A stretch of 64,000 nucleotides of DNA, from contig DASXPG010000028.1 in assembly GCA_036493755.1 (NCBI GenBank), forward strand, positions 3,985 through 67,984, given 5' to 3'. This document shows positions 17,601 through 25,652 of the stretch, piece by piece. The stretch's first letter is position 1; each line of letters starts with the position of its first letter. Source of the stretch: DASXPG01 sp036493755 (lineage in GTDB: Bacteria > Gemmatimonadota > Gemmatimonadetes > Gemmatimonadales > JACORV01). Below the pieces are notes generated by a model, which saw only the letters and a list, made by a program, of their open reading frames with translations, made no database searches and had not been told where the DNA came from. A program made the translations under genes and the position numbers.

Positions 17601-19543
17601 GTCGCAGTACCTCGTTCCGCCCGGACATCGAGGGCCTGCGAGGCGTCGCGGTATTCATGGTTGTCGCCTACCACTGCGGCATACCCGGCTTCGGCAGCGG
17701 CCTCATCGGTGTGGATGTGTTCTTTGTCCTCTCGGGCTACCTGATCACCGGACTGCTGGCGGCCGAGGTCGAGCGAGCGGGACGAGTGGAGCTTCTCCAG
17801 TTCTATGCGCGCCGGATCCGGAGGCTGCTGCCGGCGGCGTCACTTCTGCTGGTGGTGACCATGGCCGCGGCGGCGGTGTTGCAGTCCCCGGCCGAGATGG
17901 AAGCGGTGGGACACGCCGCTCGCGCCACCGCCGTCTACGCCGGCAATTTCTATTTCCGCACTGCCGCCGCCGATTATTTTGCCCGCAGCGAAAGAGTCAA
18001 TCCGCTCCTCCATACCTGGACCCTGGGAGTCGAGGAGCAGTTCTACCTCTTCTGGCCGATCCTGGTCATGCTGGGACTACAGGTCTGGCGCTCGCGGCGC
18101 GCGCTGCTGACGCTGCTATTCGGCCTGACGGCGTTGTCGCTCGCGTTCTGCATCCGCACCTCGTCAATCCACGCGTCGGTTGCCTTCTACATGTTGCCTG
18201 CCCGGGCGTGGGAGTTCGGCGTGGGCGGGCTCGCGGCGCTGGCCCAGCCATCGCTCCGGTTTTCCGCCAGGGTCCGCGTCGTCGTCGGTTGGGGTGCGCT
18301 GGCGGCGTTGGCGGCATCGGCCTGGTTGTTGCCCGCGGTGTCCCACGCCTTCCCTGGCTGGGTCGCGGCCATTCCGGTCCTGGCGACCGCGCTGGCGCTC
18401 GTATCGGGAGTGCCCGAGACGGCCGGGGGTGCAGGGATGATGCTCGGATCGCGGCTGCTGCAGCTGCTGGGACGGCTCTCGTACTCCTGGTACCTGTGGC
18501 ACTGGCCCTTCCTGGTGCTCGCGGCCGACATCGTCCTCATCCCGTCCATCTGGCTGAAGTCGGGTGTGGCGCTGGCGGCACTCGGCGTCGCGGCAATCAC
18601 CCAGCGGCTGGTCGAAAATCCCATCCGCTCTCACCCCCGTCTCGTCGCCAGCCTGCGCGCCACTTTCGCGATGGCCGCGGTGCTCACGTTCGGCAGCGCC
18701 GCCCTGGGCACGGCACTCATCCGTCATGCGGCAGCCCGTGGTCGGTTGCCCACACTGGCGGCGATTGCCACCGCTCGCGACGACAGGGGGCGTTTCCCGC
18801 GCGATGCGTGCCTGCCGACCACCGACCATCCTGCCCAGGCCCGTTTCTGCGTACTGGGCGACACGGCTTCGGCCATTTCGCTGGTCCTCTTCGGGGATTC
18901 GCACGCCATGCAATGGTTCAACGCGCTGGATGATGTCGCGCTCCAGCGCCGGTGGAGATTGATCGTCCTGGCCAAACCCGGTTGTCATGCCGCCGGGACG
19001 CCCTCGTGGGACGCCGTCTATGGCGATTGTCTGCGTTGGCGCGAGAATGCGCTGGCGACCATCGATTCGATTCATCCGGAGATGGTGGTCATCGCGAACT
19101 CGACCGCACAGCTTCCATCGAGGGATATAGCAGGCTTGCGCGCCGCGACCGCCGGAACGCTGCGCCGGATTGCTGCGCACTCGCGCGTCATGCTGATCCG
19201 CGACAATCCATTTTTTTCCTATGACGTGTCGGACTGCCTGGGCCGGCACGGAGGACTGAGTGGCGGCGCCAGTTGTTCGCAGCCTGCGTCCCGGGTGGTA
19301 CGGCCCGACGTCTTCGCCGCTGAATCGAGCGCCGCGCGGGATGTGCCCGGCGTCGGGCTGCTGGATCTGACGGGCCGGCTCTGTGCCGGGAATTACTGCT
19401 CGGTGGTGCAGGGTGGCAGAATGGTTTACCGCGACGCGGGGCATCTCACGGCCGGGTTCGCCGAACGCCTCGCCCCGGTTCTCGACTCGGCTCTGACCGC
19501 GCTGACAGGGCAGGCACGCATGAGCGGGCCGACGCCGCGCTAA
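17597..19543 (+). CDS. OafA-type membrane acyltransferase with SGNH domain
   Basis: About 648 residues. The N-terminal ~350 residues form an acyltransferase-3 domain of ten or so membrane helices: SFRPDIEGLRGVAVFMVVAYH, GVDVFFVLSGYLITG, RRIRRLLPAA and LHTWTLGVEEQFYLFWP. The C-terminal ~270 residues are an SGNH hydrolase-like domain (FGDSHAMQWF, then DAGHLT). Such fusions O-acylate surface polysaccharide or peptidoglycan. The first in-frame ATG/GTG is at 17657, but it lies after the conserved RPDIEGLR motif. The ORF must therefore start upstream; CTG at 17597, in CTGA overlap with the pgeF stop, is the best candidate. Confidence 0.88.
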   Translation: MSRSTSFRPDIEGLRGVAVFMVVAYHCGIPGFGSGLIGVDVFFVLSGYLITGLLAAEVERAGRVELLQFYARRIRRLLPAASLLLVVTMAAAAVLQSPAEMEAVGHAARATAVYAGNFYFRTAAADYFARSERVNPLLHTWTLGVEEQFYLFWPILVMLGLQVWRSRRALLTLLFGLTALSLAFCIRTSSIHASVAFYMLPARAWEFGVGGLAALAQPSLRFSARVRVVVGWGALAALAASAWLLPAVSHAFPGWVAAIPVLATALALVSGVPETAGGAGMMLGSRLLQLLGRLSYSWYLWHWPFLVLAADIVLIPSIWLKSGVALAALGVAAITQRLVENPIRSHPRLVASLRATFAMAAVLTFGSAALGTALIRHAAARGRLPTLAAIATARDDRGRFPRDACLPTTDHPAQARFCVLGDTASAISLVLFGDSHAMQWFNALDDVALQRRWRLIVLAKPGCHAAGTPSWDAVYGDCLRWRENALATIDSIHPEMVVIANSTAQLPSRDIAGLRAATAGTLRRIAAHSRVMLIRDNPFFSYDVSDCLGRHGGLSGGASCSQPASRVVRPDVFAAESSAARDVPGVGLLDLTGRLCAGNYCSVVQGGRMVYRDAGHLTAGFAERLAPVLDSALTALTGQARMSGPTPR

Positions 19544-19595
19544 GAGAGGCGGCGCCGGAGTCGCGCATCGCCGGACGCCTGCATACATTCGCCGC

Positions 19596-21323
19596 GTGCG
19601 CTATCCGGTATTTCTGATTCCTCTCCTCACCGCCGCGCGTCTTGCTGCCCAGTGCCCCGACGGCTCGCCGCCACCCTGTAATCGCGCGCGCCCTCGGCCC
19701 GCGGCCCCGGTGCTCAGCGTCGCCATCCTCGATTTCCAGAATCTCTCCCACGATACCAGCGACGCTTATCTCGCCGACGGTGTCGCGGAAGAGGTTGCCG
19801 AGCGGCTGGTCCGGGTGCAACGTCTCACCGTGGTGTCCCGGACGGCCGTCGAGCGCCTGCCCAACGCGTCCACCATGCCCACCTCGGACCTTGGTCGGGC
19901 GCTGAACGTGTCCTTCCTGGTGACCGGTTCGGTGCGCCGGGCCGGGGGCCGCGTGCGGGTGGGTGTCGCGCTGCTGCGCGCTGCGACCGGGGTGCAGGGA
20001 TGGGCCGACCAATACGATCGCGACCAGGGCGACCTGCTCGAGATGCAGGACGAGATCGCGTCGAGCGTGGCAAGCGAAATCACCGGGCGCCTGCTGCCCG
20101 CCGAGTCGCACGCGCTGGAGCGCCGGCCCGCACCGAACCCGGGGGCATACGACGCCTATCTCAAGGGTCTTGCGGTTCTCAAGGTGCACCCGGTCGCCGG
20201 ACACAGCGAGGCGCTGCCGTGGTTCGCTCGCGCCGTCAGCCTCGATTCGTCGTTCGCCGACGCCTGGGGGATGATCGGGCTCTGCGACGCGCTGATTCAC
20301 GACCTCACCGCTCCCGCCACCGATACGGTGATCATCCAGGGCCGGGCCGCGGCCGATCGTGCCATCACGCTCGCCCCCGAAGGCAGCATCGGACACGTGG
20401 CGCTCGGCTTCGTGCTGTACCGCGCCGGGTACGACTATGCCGGAGCCGAACGCGAGTTTCGGCTGGCGATCGCGCATGATCCCAACAGCCGGGATGCCTA
20501 CAGCGGGCTGGCGACGATCTACAAGCGACAGGGGCGCTGGGAAGAGTCGATTGCCGCGCGGATGCGTGCCATCACGCTGGACCCGCTCGATCCCGCCCAA
20601 CCCGGCGAAATGGCGGTCGTCATGCAATACCGGCATCGCTGGGCGGAGACGCAGGCATGGATGGAGCGAGTCGAGCTGCTGGCGCCGGGGGAGTCGCTCA
20701 CGGTTCGCTATTTCAGGATTGCTGATCTGCTCCTGGAGGGTCGCCTCGACTCGATCCAGGCAGAAATCTCACGCCACCCGTCGTCCGACGCGCTCATCTA
20801 CGGGCCCATTGTTGCCGTGAACCTGCTCGACACCGCCCGGATTCGCGCCGCGGTGCACGGCGCGCGAGTCGAAGGCGACCCTGTGTATCAATACCTTAAC
20901 ATGCAGGACATCGCGCAGCTCGCGGGCCTGCGTGACCTGCATCGGGAGATGGTCGATTCGCTCCGAGCCGCGCTCGCTCGCGCCCCGGCGGCGGATACTT
21001 CGACCAACTCCGTCGAAGGGGCGCTTCACATGGCCTTTGTGCTGGCCGCCTTCGGCGACAGCGCGGCAGCCGGGCGACTCCTCGCGCGGGCCGAGGCCGG
21101 GCTGGGTGCCCTGAACGACGTCCTCCGGCGGGGCGATGCGGAAGAGAACATCACCGAGCTGCTGATGCGCCTGGGTCGCACGTCCGAGGTCCTCGAGCGG
21201 CTGCCGCGCCAGCTCTCCGGAACCGGACCGCTGACTGCCGCGGTGCTGCGCATCGACCCGGTTTACAAGCCCCTCTGGGACGACTCGCGCTTCGAGGCCA
21301 TCCTGGCGGCGCACCCCAATTGA
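19596..21323 (+). CDS. FlgO-like/TPR secreted protein, copy 1
   Basis: 575 residues. A signal peptide (PVFLIPLLTAARLAAQ) precedes a CPDGSPPPC segment. Residues ~40-160 form an FlgO/TolB-like domain seen in adenylate-cyclase-type and CadC-type regulators (VAILDFQNLSHDTSDAYLADG, LLVTGSVRRAGGRVRV). The C-terminal 400 residues carry TPR-like helical pairs. Exported, role unknown. GTG start. The next gene is a paralogue with a 1-bp overlap, so the pair arose by tandem duplication. Confidence 0.78.
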   Translation: MRYPVFLIPLLTAARLAAQCPDGSPPPCNRARPRPAAPVLSVAILDFQNLSHDTSDAYLADGVAEEVAERLVRVQRLTVVSRTAVERLPNASTMPTSDLGRALNVSFLVTGSVRRAGGRVRVGVALLRAATGVQGWADQYDRDQGDLLEMQDEIASSVASEITGRLLPAESHALERRPAPNPGAYDAYLKGLAVLKVHPVAGHSEALPWFARAVSLDSSFADAWGMIGLCDALIHDLTAPATDTVIIQGRAAADRAITLAPEGSIGHVALGFVLYRAGYDYAGAEREFRLAIAHDPNSRDAYSGLATIYKRQGRWEESIAARMRAITLDPLDPAQPGEMAVVMQYRHRWAETQAWMERVELLAPGESLTVRYFRIADLLLEGRLDSIQAEISRHPSSDALIYGPIVAVNLLDTARIRAAVHGARVEGDPVYQYLNMQDIAQLAGLRDLHREMVDSLRAALARAPAADTSTNSVEGALHMAFVLAAFGDSAAAGRLLARAEAGLGALNDVLRRGDAEENITELLMRLGRTSEVLERLPRQLSGTGPLTAAVLRIDPVYKPLWDDSRFEAILAAHPN

Positions 21324-22876
21324 TGCATCTGTCCGGTCGATCGATCGTGGCGCTCATCGCCTTGCTGGCCGGCGCGCGTTCGTTGCGCGCCCAGTGCCCC
21401 GATGGCACGCCGCCACCGTGCACCCGCGCCGCGCCCCGCGCGACGGCTCCGAGCGGCAACAGCGTCGCGGTCCTGGCATTCGAGAATCTCAGCCGTGATA
21501 CCGGCGATGCCTACATCGCCGAAGGATTGACCGAAGAGATCACGGCCCGCCTGGGACAGGTAAATCGGCTCGCCGTCACCTCGCGCACTTCGGTGCGCCG
21601 GCTGCGCAACGCGGCCGACTTGCAGACGCCGGAACTGGGCCGCGCGTTGAATGCCGTCTACCTCCTGAACGGCAGCGTGCGCCACGCCGGCGAGCGGCTG
21701 CGGGTGACGGTCGAGCTGGTCCGCGCGACGTCGGGCGCGCGCGTCTGGGGCGACCAGTTCGATCGCAACACCGGCGATTTGTTGACCATTGAAGAAGATA
21801 TCGCCCGCGCCGTGGCGACCGACATCGCCGGACAGTTGCTGCCGGCCGAGCGAGTCACCCTGGCCGCGCGGCCGACGCAGAGCACCGAGGCATACGACCA
21901 CTACCTTCGCGGGCTCCGTGCCTTGCGATCATTCAGCCCCGCGACGCTGGGAACGGCGGTGCAGGAGAACGAGGCGGCGTTGCGCCTGGATTCCGCGTTT
22001 GCGAGTGCGCGGGGCAATCTGTCGCTGGCCTATGCGCTTTCGCTCAACTGGGGATACGCCCTGCCGGGTATTGCCTTCCAGCAGCTGCTGCCGTTGGCAA
22101 TGCGGGAATCGGGGCGTGCGCTGCGCGACAGCCCGAACTCGGCGCAGGCGTGGCTTGCACGCGGCGTCCTGTTGATATTTCTTCGGCCACGAACCTTCGA
22201 CGGTGCGGAGGAGGCGATCCGGCACGCCCTCAGCCTCGACCCGGACAACGCCCAGATCTACCAGTGGCTCGCGCTGCTCAGGCGGCGGCTCGGCGACTTC
22301 GAGCACTCGCGGCAGTACTATGCTCGGTGTAGCGATCTGGACCCCAGCCAGGTCATCTGCGTCGCCGACCGAGGTTTCCTCGCCTACCAGCTTCGCCAGT
22401 ACGAGGAGGCTCGGCGATGGTATGACAGCGCGCTGGTGATCGACACGGTCGCGTGGCAGAACTTCCTGTTCGCCGCACGCGCCTCCTGGGGCGCGGGGGA
22501 CAGCGCGGGCGCGCTGAGGCAGGCGCGGCTTGGCGCGGTACGCAGCGGCGGCCAGCTCATCGCGCTCGCCACCCTGGCGCAACTGGAGGGACTCACCGGA
22601 GCGGTCGGCGCGGGGCACGCGATGATCGATACCATCGCCACGCGGCTGGAAGCACTCGACAGCGTCAGCGTGCGCGACGGATACGAAGCGGCGCTGGCGC
22701 TGATCGGCACCGGGCAGAACGAGCGCGCGCTCGCGCTGCTCGCGAAGACCCGGCCGGTCGGGGCGTGGCTCTGGACCTACCTGGTGTTTCCGGGATTCGA
22801 TCCGGTGAGAAACGACCCGCGCTTCCAGCGAATCTTCGCCGAGGCGCGTCCGCCTAACGCACCAACTCTGCCCTGA
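21323..22876 (+). CDS. FlgO-like/TPR secreted protein, copy 2
   Basis: 517 residues, paralogue of the preceding gene. Signal peptide (IVALIALLAGARSLRAQ), CPDGTPPPC, then VAVLAFENLSRDTGDAYIAEGLTEE and LLNGSVRHAGERLRV, followed by TPR-like repeats. The ATG overlaps the upstream stop by one base (TGATG). The same FlgO-like module occurs a third time in the kinase at 52.9-55.2 kb, fused to a catalytic domain. The exported copies may be sensors or scaffolds at the envelope. Confidence 0.78.
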   Translation: MHLSGRSIVALIALLAGARSLRAQCPDGTPPPCTRAAPRATAPSGNSVAVLAFENLSRDTGDAYIAEGLTEEITARLGQVNRLAVTSRTSVRRLRNAADLQTPELGRALNAVYLLNGSVRHAGERLRVTVELVRATSGARVWGDQFDRNTGDLLTIEEDIARAVATDIAGQLLPAERVTLAARPTQSTEAYDHYLRGLRALRSFSPATLGTAVQENEAALRLDSAFASARGNLSLAYALSLNWGYALPGIAFQQLLPLAMRESGRALRDSPNSAQAWLARGVLLIFLRPRTFDGAEEAIRHALSLDPDNAQIYQWLALLRRRLGDFEHSRQYYARCSDLDPSQVICVADRGFLAYQLRQYEEARRWYDSALVIDTVAWQNFLFAARASWGAGDSAGALRQARLGAVRSGGQLIALATLAQLEGLTGAVGAGHAMIDTIATRLEALDSVSVRDGYEAALALIGTGQNERALALLAKTRPVGAWLWTYLVFPGFDPVRNDPRFQRIFAEARPPNAPTLP

Positions 22877-22882
22877 GCGGTT

Positions 22883-23278
22883 CTAGCGCGTCGTCAGGAC
22901 GATCGCGCCGCCCAGATTGTCGAGTCCCAGCTCACCCTGCGCTTCCGACGGCGACAGATAGCGGATTCCCGTCAGGCCGCTGAGGTTCATCTGCGACAGC
23001 ACGGTCAGCGTCCCCATCAGATGAATGTCCATATAGACATTGGGCTGGACCGGAAAGCCGTTCACGTTGTTGAGTGAGCGCAGCCACTCGGGATGAACGC
23101 GCTGGATGAGATCGTAGACGTTGCCCGTCCCCTGAGCCATCGCCTCCTGGATCTCGATGATGCTGATGCGGTTGCGCTGGGGCGCACCCGGCGTGGGACC
23201 GGAGCCAGGGTGGTGGCCGGCGCAGCCCGCACCGAGGGCGAGAGTGACGATCGCAAGTTGTTTGATCAGGACGCGCAT
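22883..23278 (-). CDS. Small predicted lipoprotein (plug-like C-terminus)
   Basis: 131 residues. Lipobox LALGAGCAGH near residue 19, then an acidic/aliphatic region ending GLDNLGGAIVLTTR. The tail resembles a stripped TonB plug or carboxypeptidase-regulatory-like end, but the match is weak. It faces the FlgO-like/TPR pair tail to tail with a 6-bp gap. No function is claimed. Confidence 0.6.
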   Translation of the reverse strand: MRVLIKQLAIVTLALGAGCAGHHPGSGPTPGAPQRNRISIIEIQEAMAQGTGNVYDLIQRVHPEWLRSLNNVNGFPVQPNVYMDIHLMGTLTVLSQMNLSGLTGIRYLSPSEAQGELGLDNLGGAIVLTTR

Positions 23279-23381
23279 AACGAGAAGCTCCGGCAGGAGG
23301 ATCCGGTCCAAAGATACACGCCTGTGCCCGGGGTGTTTCGCTGAGGTAGCATGGGCCCGGGACCTCCGCGCCGGGCGACGC

Positions 23382-23411
23382 TTGACGGCAAGCGGCGCCC
23401 CGGGGTACGTT
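23382..23411 (+). promoter_or_regulatory. Promoter of the rimP-nusA-infB operon
   Basis: TTGACG (23382-23387), 18-bp spacer, TACGTT (23406-23411). It would start transcription at about 23418, leaving an ~80-nt leader before rimP that contains two hairpins. Confidence 0.55.
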
Positions 23412-23420
23412 TCTTCGCTG

Positions 23421-23489
23421 TCCGGCAGAGGGGCTGAGCCGGATCGGCAGTTGGATGTGGGGGAGGTCAGCCCCACATTTTCTTTTTTT
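23421..23489 (+). terminator. Leader hairpin pair with terminator-like second hairpin
   Basis: A TCCGGC/GCCGGA stem (23421-23443) is followed by a GTGGGG/CCCCAC stem with an 8-nt loop (23457-23476) and then ATTTTCTTTTTTT. The second hairpin has the form of an intrinsic terminator, yet it lies between the promoter and rimP. It could be an attenuator or a partial terminator of upstream transcription. Confidence 0.65.
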
Positions 23490-23498
23490 GGGACTCCA

Positions 23499-23966
23499 TT
23501 GGACCGGCACGAGCTCGAAGCGCGATTGGCCGAGTTGCTGGCGGCGCTTGGTTTCGAGCTGGTGGACCTGCGCCATGGCGGCTCGGCCCGCCGCCCGCAT
23601 CTCTCCGTCCGCATCGATTGGGCCGAAGCTGTGCCCGGCCGCACGGTGACCGTGGACGACTGCGCCGTCGTGAGCCGCGCGCTGGAAGCGTGGCTCGACG
23701 AAACGGGCGTGGGCGAGGGTCGGTACATCCTCGAGGTTTCGAGCCCCGGTATGGACCGGCCGCTGCGGCGGCTGCAGGACTGGCGGCGCTTCACGGGCCG
23801 CAAAGTGGACGTGCTGATCCCGCAGTGGGGCGGGCGATTCAGGGTCACCCACATCGGTGTTGTCGACGGTCCGGAGCCCTCGGTGGAGCTGGAAATGCCC
23901 AAGGGTGATCGACGGACCATTACGCTGGCGGAAATCAAGGAAGCGCGCCTCGCCGTCGACTGGTAG
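23499..23966 (+). CDS. rimP: Ribosome maturation factor RimP
   Basis: About 155 residues, standard length. It assists 30S subunit assembly. Conserved pattern: LDRHELEARLAELLAALGFELVDLR, then YILEVSSPGMDRPLR (the SPGxxRPL signature) and a C-terminal SH3-like barrel. No ATG/GTG lies at the family N-terminus; TTG at 23499 starts the protein at the expected place and sits just after the terminator hairpin, leaving only ~9 nt between the T-tract and the start. First gene of the conserved block. Confidence 0.9.
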   Translation: MDRHELEARLAELLAALGFELVDLRHGGSARRPHLSVRIDWAEAVPGRTVTVDDCAVVSRALEAWLDETGVGEGRYILEVSSPGMDRPLRRLQDWRRFTGRKVDVLIPQWGGRFRVTHIGVVDGPEPSVELEMPKGDRRTITLAEIKEARLAVDW

Positions 23967-23985
23967 GCGCCGGAGTCAATCGCAC

Positions 23986-25317
23986 ATGGCAAGCAGTTCG
24001 GAAGTTCTGAGCGCGTTCAAGGAGCTGGCCCAGCTCAAGCAGCTGGACCGGACGGAATTGCGCGACCTGATCCGGGATGGCGTGCTCGCGGCGCTGGCCA
24101 AGAAATACGGCCCCAACGTGCGGGCCGAAATCGAGATCGACGAAATGACCGGCACCATCAAGATCACGGTGCTGAAGGAAGTCGTCGCCGAAATCGAGGA
24201 TTCGAGCCGGCAGGTCTCGCTCGAGGAAGCGCGCTACGACGATCCCGATTTCCAGGTCGGCGACGTCCTGGAGACCGACGTCGATTTCGCCGAGTTCGGC
24301 CGCTCCGCGGTGCAGGCGGCGAAGCAGCGCATCATCCAGCGGGTCCGCGAGGGCGAGCGCTCCCGCATCCGCGAAGAATTCGCCGGACGCGAGGGCGAGC
24401 TGCTCTCCGGCGAGGTCCAGCAGATCGAGCGTGGCAAGCTGGTGATGATGCTGGCCAAGTTCCGCGAGGCCGAAGCGATCATCCCCTACCGCGAGCAGAA
24501 TCACCGCGAGCATTTCCACCAGGGCGACACCATCCGCGCCTGCCTCAAGCGGCTGGAAGAGACACCCAAGGGTCCGCGGCTGATCCTCTCCCGCGCCGAC
24601 CCGATGTTCGTGAAGGCGCTCTTCCGCCTCGAGGTGCCGGAAATCCAGCAGCAGATCGTGGATATCCGCGCCGCGGCGCGCGAAGTCGGCAGCCGCACCA
24701 AGATCGCGGTCTTCTCGCGCGACGACGGGATCGATCCGGTCGGCGCCTGCGTCGGCCTCAAGGGCTCGCGGGTGCAGGCGGTCGTCAACGAGCTGGGCGG
24801 CGAGCGTATCGACATCGTGCCCTGGAGCCCCGACCCCGAGCGGTTCGCCCGGCTGGCGCTGGCCCCGGCGCGCGTGGCGCGCGTCTTTTCTGATCCCGAG
24901 ACCAAGACCATCCAGGCGATCGTCGACGAAGACCAGCTGAGCCTCGCGATCGGCCGCAACGGCCAGAACGTGCGGCTCGCCTCCGAGCTGACCGGCTGGA
25001 AGATCGATCTCTATTCCAGCCGCGAATGGCTGGAACGCGGTGGCGAGGGCGGACTCTTCGCGCCGCTGCCGCTCAAGCAGGACGAGGACGCGGCCGCCGT
25101 GGCGGTGTCGCTGGCCGAGCTTCAAGGGATCACGCAGGATCTGCTCTCGGTGCTGACCTCCGCCGGCTACAAGACGCTCGGCGACATCATCGATCTCGAA
25201 GGCGATGAGATCAAGGCGCTGCCGGGAATCACCGAAGAGATGGCCGGCCGGCTCATCGCGCTGATCGACGAGCTGACCATGGGCGATGAAACCGACGCCG
25301 CGGTCGGAGCGCCGTGA
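23986..25317 (+). CDS. nusA: Transcription termination/antitermination factor NusA
   Basis: 443 residues. N-terminal RNA-polymerase-binding domain, an S1 domain at about 135-200, two KH domains (GACVGLKGSRVQAVVNELGGERID and LAIGRNGQNVRLASEL) and a C-terminal acidic/HhH-like domain with TLGDIIDLEGDEI. NusA pauses polymerase and controls intrinsic termination, so it could feed back on the hairpin in its own leader. The stop overlaps the GTG of the L7Ae gene. Confidence 0.95.
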   Translation: MASSSEVLSAFKELAQLKQLDRTELRDLIRDGVLAALAKKYGPNVRAEIEIDEMTGTIKITVLKEVVAEIEDSSRQVSLEEARYDDPDFQVGDVLETDVDFAEFGRSAVQAAKQRIIQRVREGERSRIREEFAGREGELLSGEVQQIERGKLVMMLAKFREAEAIIPYREQNHREHFHQGDTIRACLKRLEETPKGPRLILSRADPMFVKALFRLEVPEIQQQIVDIRAAAREVGSRTKIAVFSRDDGIDPVGACVGLKGSRVQAVVNELGGERIDIVPWSPDPERFARLALAPARVARVFSDPETKTIQAIVDEDQLSLAIGRNGQNVRLASELTGWKIDLYSSREWLERGGEGGLFAPLPLKQDEDAAAVAVSLAELQGITQDLLSVLTSAGYKTLGDIIDLEGDEIKALPGITEEMAGRLIALIDELTMGDETDAAVGAP

Positions 25318-25652
25318 GCGATGACGAACGCCGGGCCCTGGGACTCCTGGGGCTGGGCGCGAAGGCCGGACGGATCGCCATCGGTGTCGAAGCGGCCCAC
25401 TCGGCCCTCCGCGCCGGCAAGGCCGAAGCGATCGTGATGCCGGCGGACGCGAGCCCCCGCTCGAAGGAGCAGCTCGTGGCGCTCGCCGGACACAAGAAGG
25501 TCCCGCTGTTCACCTTCTCCCAGGCGGAGAAGCTGGGCGCGGCGTTGGGCCGGCCGGCGGTGCACGGTGTCGCGGTACTCGACCGGCAGCTGGCGAAGGG
25601 ATTGAAGAGCTACGCAGTCGCGCATGAACTGAAGGAGAAGGCGGCAGGATGA
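25314..25652 (+). CDS. Ribosomal L7Ae-family protein (YlxQ-like)
   Basis: 112 residues. L7Ae/L30e-type RNA-binding fold: ALGLLGLGAKAGRIAIGVEAA, IVMPADASPRSKEQ, VPLFTF. In other bacteria the homologue lies between nusA and infB, as here. It binds kink-turn RNA, but its cellular target is unknown. GTG start, 4-bp overlaps on both sides. A YlxR gene, common between nusA and this gene, is absent. Confidence 0.85.
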   Translation: MSDDERRALGLLGLGAKAGRIAIGVEAAHSALRAGKAEAIVMPADASPRSKEQLVALAGHKKVPLFTFSQAEKLGAALGRPAVHGVAVLDRQLAKGLKSYAVAHELKEKAAG

